A stretch of 64,000 nucleotides of DNA. It comes from Planctomycetota bacterium (lineage in GTDB: Bacteria > Planctomycetota > Planctomycetia > Pirellulales > Pirellulaceae). The DNA lies in contig CAUJHS010000117.1 of assembly GCA_963204915.1 (NCBI GenBank), positions 372,001 to 436,000 of the forward strand. Reading direction: 5' to 3'. The translations under genes and the position numbers were made by a program. Every line of letters begins with the position of its first letter. Position 1 is the first letter of the stretch. The notes under the pieces were generated by a model. It saw only the letters and a program-made list of their open reading frames with translations, did not search any database and was not told the origin of the DNA. This document shows positions 60,944 through 64,000 of this stretch, piece by piece.

Positions 60944-61087
60944 AAGTCGGGTGATTTATCCCGACGACGGCGCCCGCGGAGCGCGCCAAATGTGCAGGCT
61001 GGCGCGTGCAGTGTGCGATCGGGCGCGCCCGCCGCGCGCCGTGCTCGCTGCCGATGCGCAAAGATGGCGCGATGTATTCAACCCGCA

Positions 61088-61786
61088 TCAGGCGGGCGCT
61101 ATGCACAATCGCCGCCAGTCGACCGTCTCGGTAAAGCCTCCTTCCCAGGCGACTTGCGTCAGCACGGGAGGACCGCAGCGCTTCTTCAGTTCGTCCAGGT
61201 TGGAAGCCACGCTCGGATCATGTTCCAAACGGCGCACATGGTTTAATACCACGCCAGCGACGTCCAATCCCTCGGCGTAGGCCGCCGCCGTGATGAGCGT
61301 TTGCAGCGTCTGATTGATTACGCCCAGAACGTTCGGCGCGACGACCACCAACGGATAACCAAAAGCTTGCGCCAAGTCGGCGACGTAGTCGTCGTCCGAC
61401 ATGGGCGACATCAACCCGCCGGCGCCTTCGACCAGCATCACATCACATTGTCCCGTCCACGCGGCCAGCCCGGCGTAAAGTTGGTCGCGATCAATTTCCT
61501 TGCCTTCGGCCCTGGCGGCCAGATGCGGGGCGAGCGGAGCCCGGAACATTTGCGGGCAAACCAAGTCAAGCGATTGCGGTCGGCCTGCCGCTTCCCACAG
61601 GGTTTGCGCATCGTCCGAGATGAGCCGCCCCTCGCGCTCCTCGCAACCGCTGGCTGCCGGCTTATACACGCCGGCGCGCACTCCCGCGGCCACGAGCGCC
61701 TTGGCGATGAGCGCCGCCACATACGTTTTGCCGACGCCGGTATCGGTGCCGGTTATGAACAATCCTCGCGGTGGTTTCGTGGTCAT
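61088..61786 (-). CDS. bioD: ATP-dependent dethiobiotin synthetase
   Basis: Makes dethiobiotin from 7,8-diaminopelargonic acid, CO2 and ATP in biotin synthesis. 232 aa, the family length. P-loop: FITGTDTGVGKTYVAALIAK near residue 9. Substrate Lys and Ser: GVYKPAASGCEER near 40. Further motifs: LVEGAGGLMSPMSDDDYVAD near 117 and VVVAPNVLGVINQTLQTLIT near 147. The other bio genes are not in the window. It stands alone, 144 bases upstream of the hydrogenase operon start, on the same strand. Confidence 0.93.
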   Translation of the reverse strand: MTTKPPRGLFITGTDTGVGKTYVAALIAKALVAAGVRAGVYKPAASGCEEREGRLISDDAQTLWEAAGRPQSLDLVCPQMFRAPLAPHLAARAEGKEIDRDQLYAGLAAWTGQCDVMLVEGAGGLMSPMSDDDYVADLAQAFGYPLVVVAPNVLGVINQTLQTLITAAAYAEGLDVAGVVLNHVRRLEHDPSVASNLDELKKRCGPPVLTQVAWEGGFTETVDWRRLCIAPA

Positions 61787-61981
61787 ACCGCATACGGTAC
61801 CATTTGCGAGGGCGCTTGTTCAGCCGACCTGGCGCGGGTTTCTTCCCAACCGGGGGTTTTCTCCAAAATCTTGCGTGGCTGGGGTTGGCGAAACGTACAC
61901 AAGAAAAATAATTTACCTGCGCCGCTTGGTCCGCGGCGGCTTCTTTTCTTCCTGCCAGACGATTAGGCCCGATTGATCGAA

Positions 61982-62857
61982 ATGAGCAAAAAAACGAATC
62001 CTGTGAAGGTCGCCCTGGTGCAAATGTCGTGCGTCGACGAAGCCGAGCCGAATGTCACAAAGGCTGTGCGCCGCATCGGCGAAGCGGCCGCGCAGGGAGC
62101 AAACATCGTTTGTTTACAAGAGTTGTTCGCCGGGCCGTATCCGTGTCAAACCGAAGATCACGCCCAATTTGAGCGGGCCGAACCGATTCCCGGCCCGACT
62201 AGCCAACGGCTCGCTGCGGCGGCGCGCGAACATGGCGTGGTGTTAGTCGGATCGATCTTCGAACGCCGCGCGCCCGGGGTCTACCATAACACGGCGGTGG
62301 TGTTCGACGCCAACGGGGAGACGGCGGGCGTGTATCGCAAGATGCACATCCCCGATGATCCCCTTTACTATGAAAAGTTTTACTTCACCCCCGGCGATCT
62401 GGGGTTCCGCTCGTTCAACACCCGCTACGGTAAAGTGGGAGTGTGCGTGTGCTGGGACCAGTGGTTCCCGGAAGGCGCGCGGCTCACGGCGATGACCGGC
62501 GCCGAAATCATCTTTTATCCTACGGCGATTGGCTGGATTCCCGGCGAAAAGGACACTTACGGACCCGCACAACATTCGGCCTGGGAAACCATGATGCGCA
62601 GCCACGCCATTGCCAATGGGGTTTACATCGCGGCGCCCAACCGAGTGGGGCGGGAAGGCGAAGTTGAGTTCTGGGGAGCATCGTTCATTGCCGACCCCTA
62701 CGGCAAAGTCATCACGCGCGGCTCGCACGATCAGGAAGAAATCGTGATGACCGAGTGCGATTTGAGCCTGATCGACGTGGCCCGAACCCATTGGCCTTTC
62801 CTGCGCGACCGGCGCATCGACGCCTATGGCGACTTGACCCGCCGCTACTTGGACTAG
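61982..62857 (+). CDS. aguB: Nitrilase-family amidohydrolase, N-carbamoylputrescine amidase type
   Basis: Predicted to hydrolyse N-carbamoylputrescine to putrescine, CO2 and NH3. 291 aa from ATG 61982; a TTG at 61973 is less likely. The catalytic triad is complete: Glu47 in CLQELFAGPYPCQ, Lys in YRKMHIPDDPLYYEKFYFTP near 121, and Cys in GVCVCWDQWFPEGARL near 157. The DDPLYYEKFYFTPGD segment is characteristic of AguB-like members, though beta-ureidopropionase-like activity cannot be excluded. A 6-bp hairpin (61920-61938) lies in its leader. No agmatine deiminase gene is adjacent. Confidence 0.88.
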   Translation: MSKKTNPVKVALVQMSCVDEAEPNVTKAVRRIGEAAAQGANIVCLQELFAGPYPCQTEDHAQFERAEPIPGPTSQRLAAAAREHGVVLVGSIFERRAPGVYHNTAVVFDANGETAGVYRKMHIPDDPLYYEKFYFTPGDLGFRSFNTRYGKVGVCVCWDQWFPEGARLTAMTGAEIIFYPTAIGWIPGEKDTYGPAQHSAWETMMRSHAIANGVYIAAPNRVGREGEVEFWGASFIADPYGKVITRGSHDQEEIVMTECDLSLIDVARTHWPFLRDRRIDAYGDLTRRYLD

Positions 62858-62880
62858 GCGCCATAGCCCCTGGCTTCCGC

Positions 62881-64000
62881 TTAACGCGCGGCCAGCGAAG
62901 CCCGTAACACGCGGCCTGTGGCCGAGTGGTCCTGCCCGGCGACTTCTTCGGGAGTGCCGCGCGCAATGACTTGGCCCCCTTCGTCGCCGGGGCCAGGCCC
63001 CAGGTCAATCAGATAATCGGCGGCGCGCATGAGTTGCAGGTTGTGTTCGACCACGATCAGCGAGTGCCCCACGCCGATCAGCGCGTCGAAACAATCCAGA
63101 AGTTGCGTCACGTCGGCAAAGTGCAGCCCCGTCGTTGGTTCATCCAAGAGAAACAACGTGCGGGCGCGCCGCGCCGACGACAGGAAACTGGCTAGTTTCA
63201 AGCGTTGCGCCTCGCCGCCTGAGAGCGTCGTGGCGGGCTGCCCCAGACGCAGGTAGTCCAGCCCCACATCCATCAGCGGCTTCAGTTTGGCTTGCACTTT
63301 GGTCTGGCCGCGGAAAAAGGAGAACGCCTCGCGCGCGGTCATTTCCAGCACGTCGGCAATGTTTCGGCCGCGATACCGAATATCGAGGATCTCCTTCCGA
63401 TAGCGCGTCCCGTGGCAAACAGGGCAGCGAATGTAGACATCGGCCAAGAACTGCATGTCGATTTGCTTGTGGCCGTCTCCTTCGCAGGCGTTGCAACGCC
63501 CCCCCTCGACATTAAAACTGAAATGACTGGCGGTGTAATTGCGTGTCCGCGCCTCAAGCACACTGGCGAAGACGTTGCGGATCTCGTCGAACGCCTTGAT
63601 GTACGTAACGGGGTTAGAGCGCGGCGAACGAGCCACGGGCGACTGATCGATCAGCAGCACTTCGTCGATTTGTCCGTCGCCGATGACGTCGTCATACGGG
63701 GCTGGCTTGGGCGACTCCTTCTTCTTGCGCCGGCACAACGCAGGGTACAAGGTTTCTTCAACCAGCGTACTTTTACCGGCTCCACTGACGCCTGTTACCA
63801 GGCACAACACGCCAAGGGGAAACTCGACGGTCAAATTGCGCAGGTTGTTTCCGCGGGCGCCCACCAGCTTGACCCACCCCCGATTGGTGGGCCGGCGATC
63901 CGAGAACGCCACGCCGCGGCGACCGGCGAGAAAATCGCCCGTGACGCTGCCCGGCGCCGTGAGCAAATCCTGCGGAGGTCCCTGAAAGACCACCTTGCCG
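62881..64000 (-). CDS. uvrA: Excinuclease ABC subunit A, C-terminal part (runs off the window)
   Basis: DNA damage-recognition ATPase of nucleotide excision repair. About the last 373 residues are visible; the frame continues past 64000. The second ATPase shows Walker A VTGVSGAGKSTLVEETLYPA, the zinc finger CNACEGDGHKQIDMQFLADV followed by RCPVCHGTRYRK, the signature LSGGEAQRLKLASFL and Walker B LFLLDEPTTGLHF. ABC order and spacing are normal. The C-terminal extension is short (TPEEVAGQDHSATGRVLRAS). It converges with aguB, 23 bases apart. The 5' half lies outside. Confidence 0.95.
   Translation of the reverse strand, partial: GKVVFQGPPQDLLTAPGSVTGDFLAGRRGVAFSDRRPTNRGWVKLVGARGNNLRNLTVEFPLGVLCLVTGVSGAGKSTLVEETLYPALCRRKKKESPKPAPYDDVIGDGQIDEVLLIDQSPVARSPRSNPVTYIKAFDEIRNVFASVLEARTRNYTASHFSFNVEGGRCNACEGDGHKQIDMQFLADVYIRCPVCHGTRYRKEILDIRYRGRNIADVLEMTAREAFSFFRGQTKVQAKLKPLMDVGLDYLRLGQPATTLSGGEAQRLKLASFLSSARRARTLFLLDEPTTGLHFADVTQLLDCFDALIGVGHSLIVVEHNLQLMRAADYLIDLGPGPGDEGGQVIARGTPEEVAGQDHSATGRVLRASLAAR

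Noticed and set aside
61920-61938. Hairpin CGCCGC/GCGGCG followed by a pyrimidine stretch before aguB
   Set aside because: A 6-bp stem with an interrupted T run in a GC-rich region is weak. No transcript it would end is known, and attenuation has no support.

Overview
The window looks like a chromosomal segment of a Planctomycetota bacterium, most likely a Pirellulales-type lineage. The evidence is family content: two secreted cytochrome-c/DUF1549/DUF1553 proteins and two Tat-dependent DUF1501 proteins, a sigma-70 factor with an arginine-rich central insert, a PEP-CTERM protein, a free-standing RNA polymerase alpha C-terminal domain, and many small secreted His/Tyr-rich proteins. GC content is high and genes are loosely packed, with short operons. 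No tRNA, rRNA, CRISPR array or prophage was recognised.

Layout. 0-7 kb: a quinol-dependent nitric oxide reductase, a zinc-ribbon membrane protein, a short-chain dehydrogenase and the primary sigma factor, which probably starts at a TTG and is followed by a clear terminator. 7-12 kb: a Uma2-type protein, a PL6-type polysaccharide lyase, an aromatic aminotransferase and a secreted OB-fold protein. 12-21.5 kb: a minus-strand block of GntR regulator, DUF1553 protein with a LamG-like insert, DUF1501 protein and a second DUF1553 protein. This block is interrupted by a RAYT transposase gene flanked by perfect 29-bp inverted palindromic repeats. 21.7-24.2 kb: a DUF4405-like membrane cytochrome and a Tat-exported helical protein. 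24.5-34.5 kb: a repeat-rich accessory stretch with a dehydrogenase, PEP-CTERM protein, STAS protein, C39-like membrane peptidase, PIN toxin/antitoxin pair, GH62 arabinofuranosidase, hypothetical proteins and an SMP-30 lactonase.

34.8-44.8 kb is a heavy-metal RND efflux island: outer membrane factor, His-tagged adaptor and pump, interleaved with five or six small secreted or membrane proteins, several rich in His, Cys or Tyr. One of these may be frameshifted. 44.9-53 kb holds a 941-residue lipoprotein with two thioredoxin modules, a DUF1501 protein, a TPR membrane protein, and a glycosyltransferase/flippase-like pair. 53.3-55.3 kb holds a small secreted protein, the free-standing alpha-CTD and a zinc-type alcohol dehydrogenase. 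55.6-60.9 kb is a compact six-gene operon for a group 3b-type NAD(P)-linked [NiFe] hydrogenase: maturation protease, cyclic-nucleotide-binding protein, and the beta, gamma, small and large subunits. The window closes with bioD, a carbamoylputrescine-amidase-type nitrilase and the 3' part of uvrA.

Together the genes suggest an aerobic or microaerobic heterotroph that degrades polysaccharides, detoxifies NO and metal ions, and can exchange electrons between H2 and NAD(P). All functional calls come from reading the translated sequences. No database search was run.
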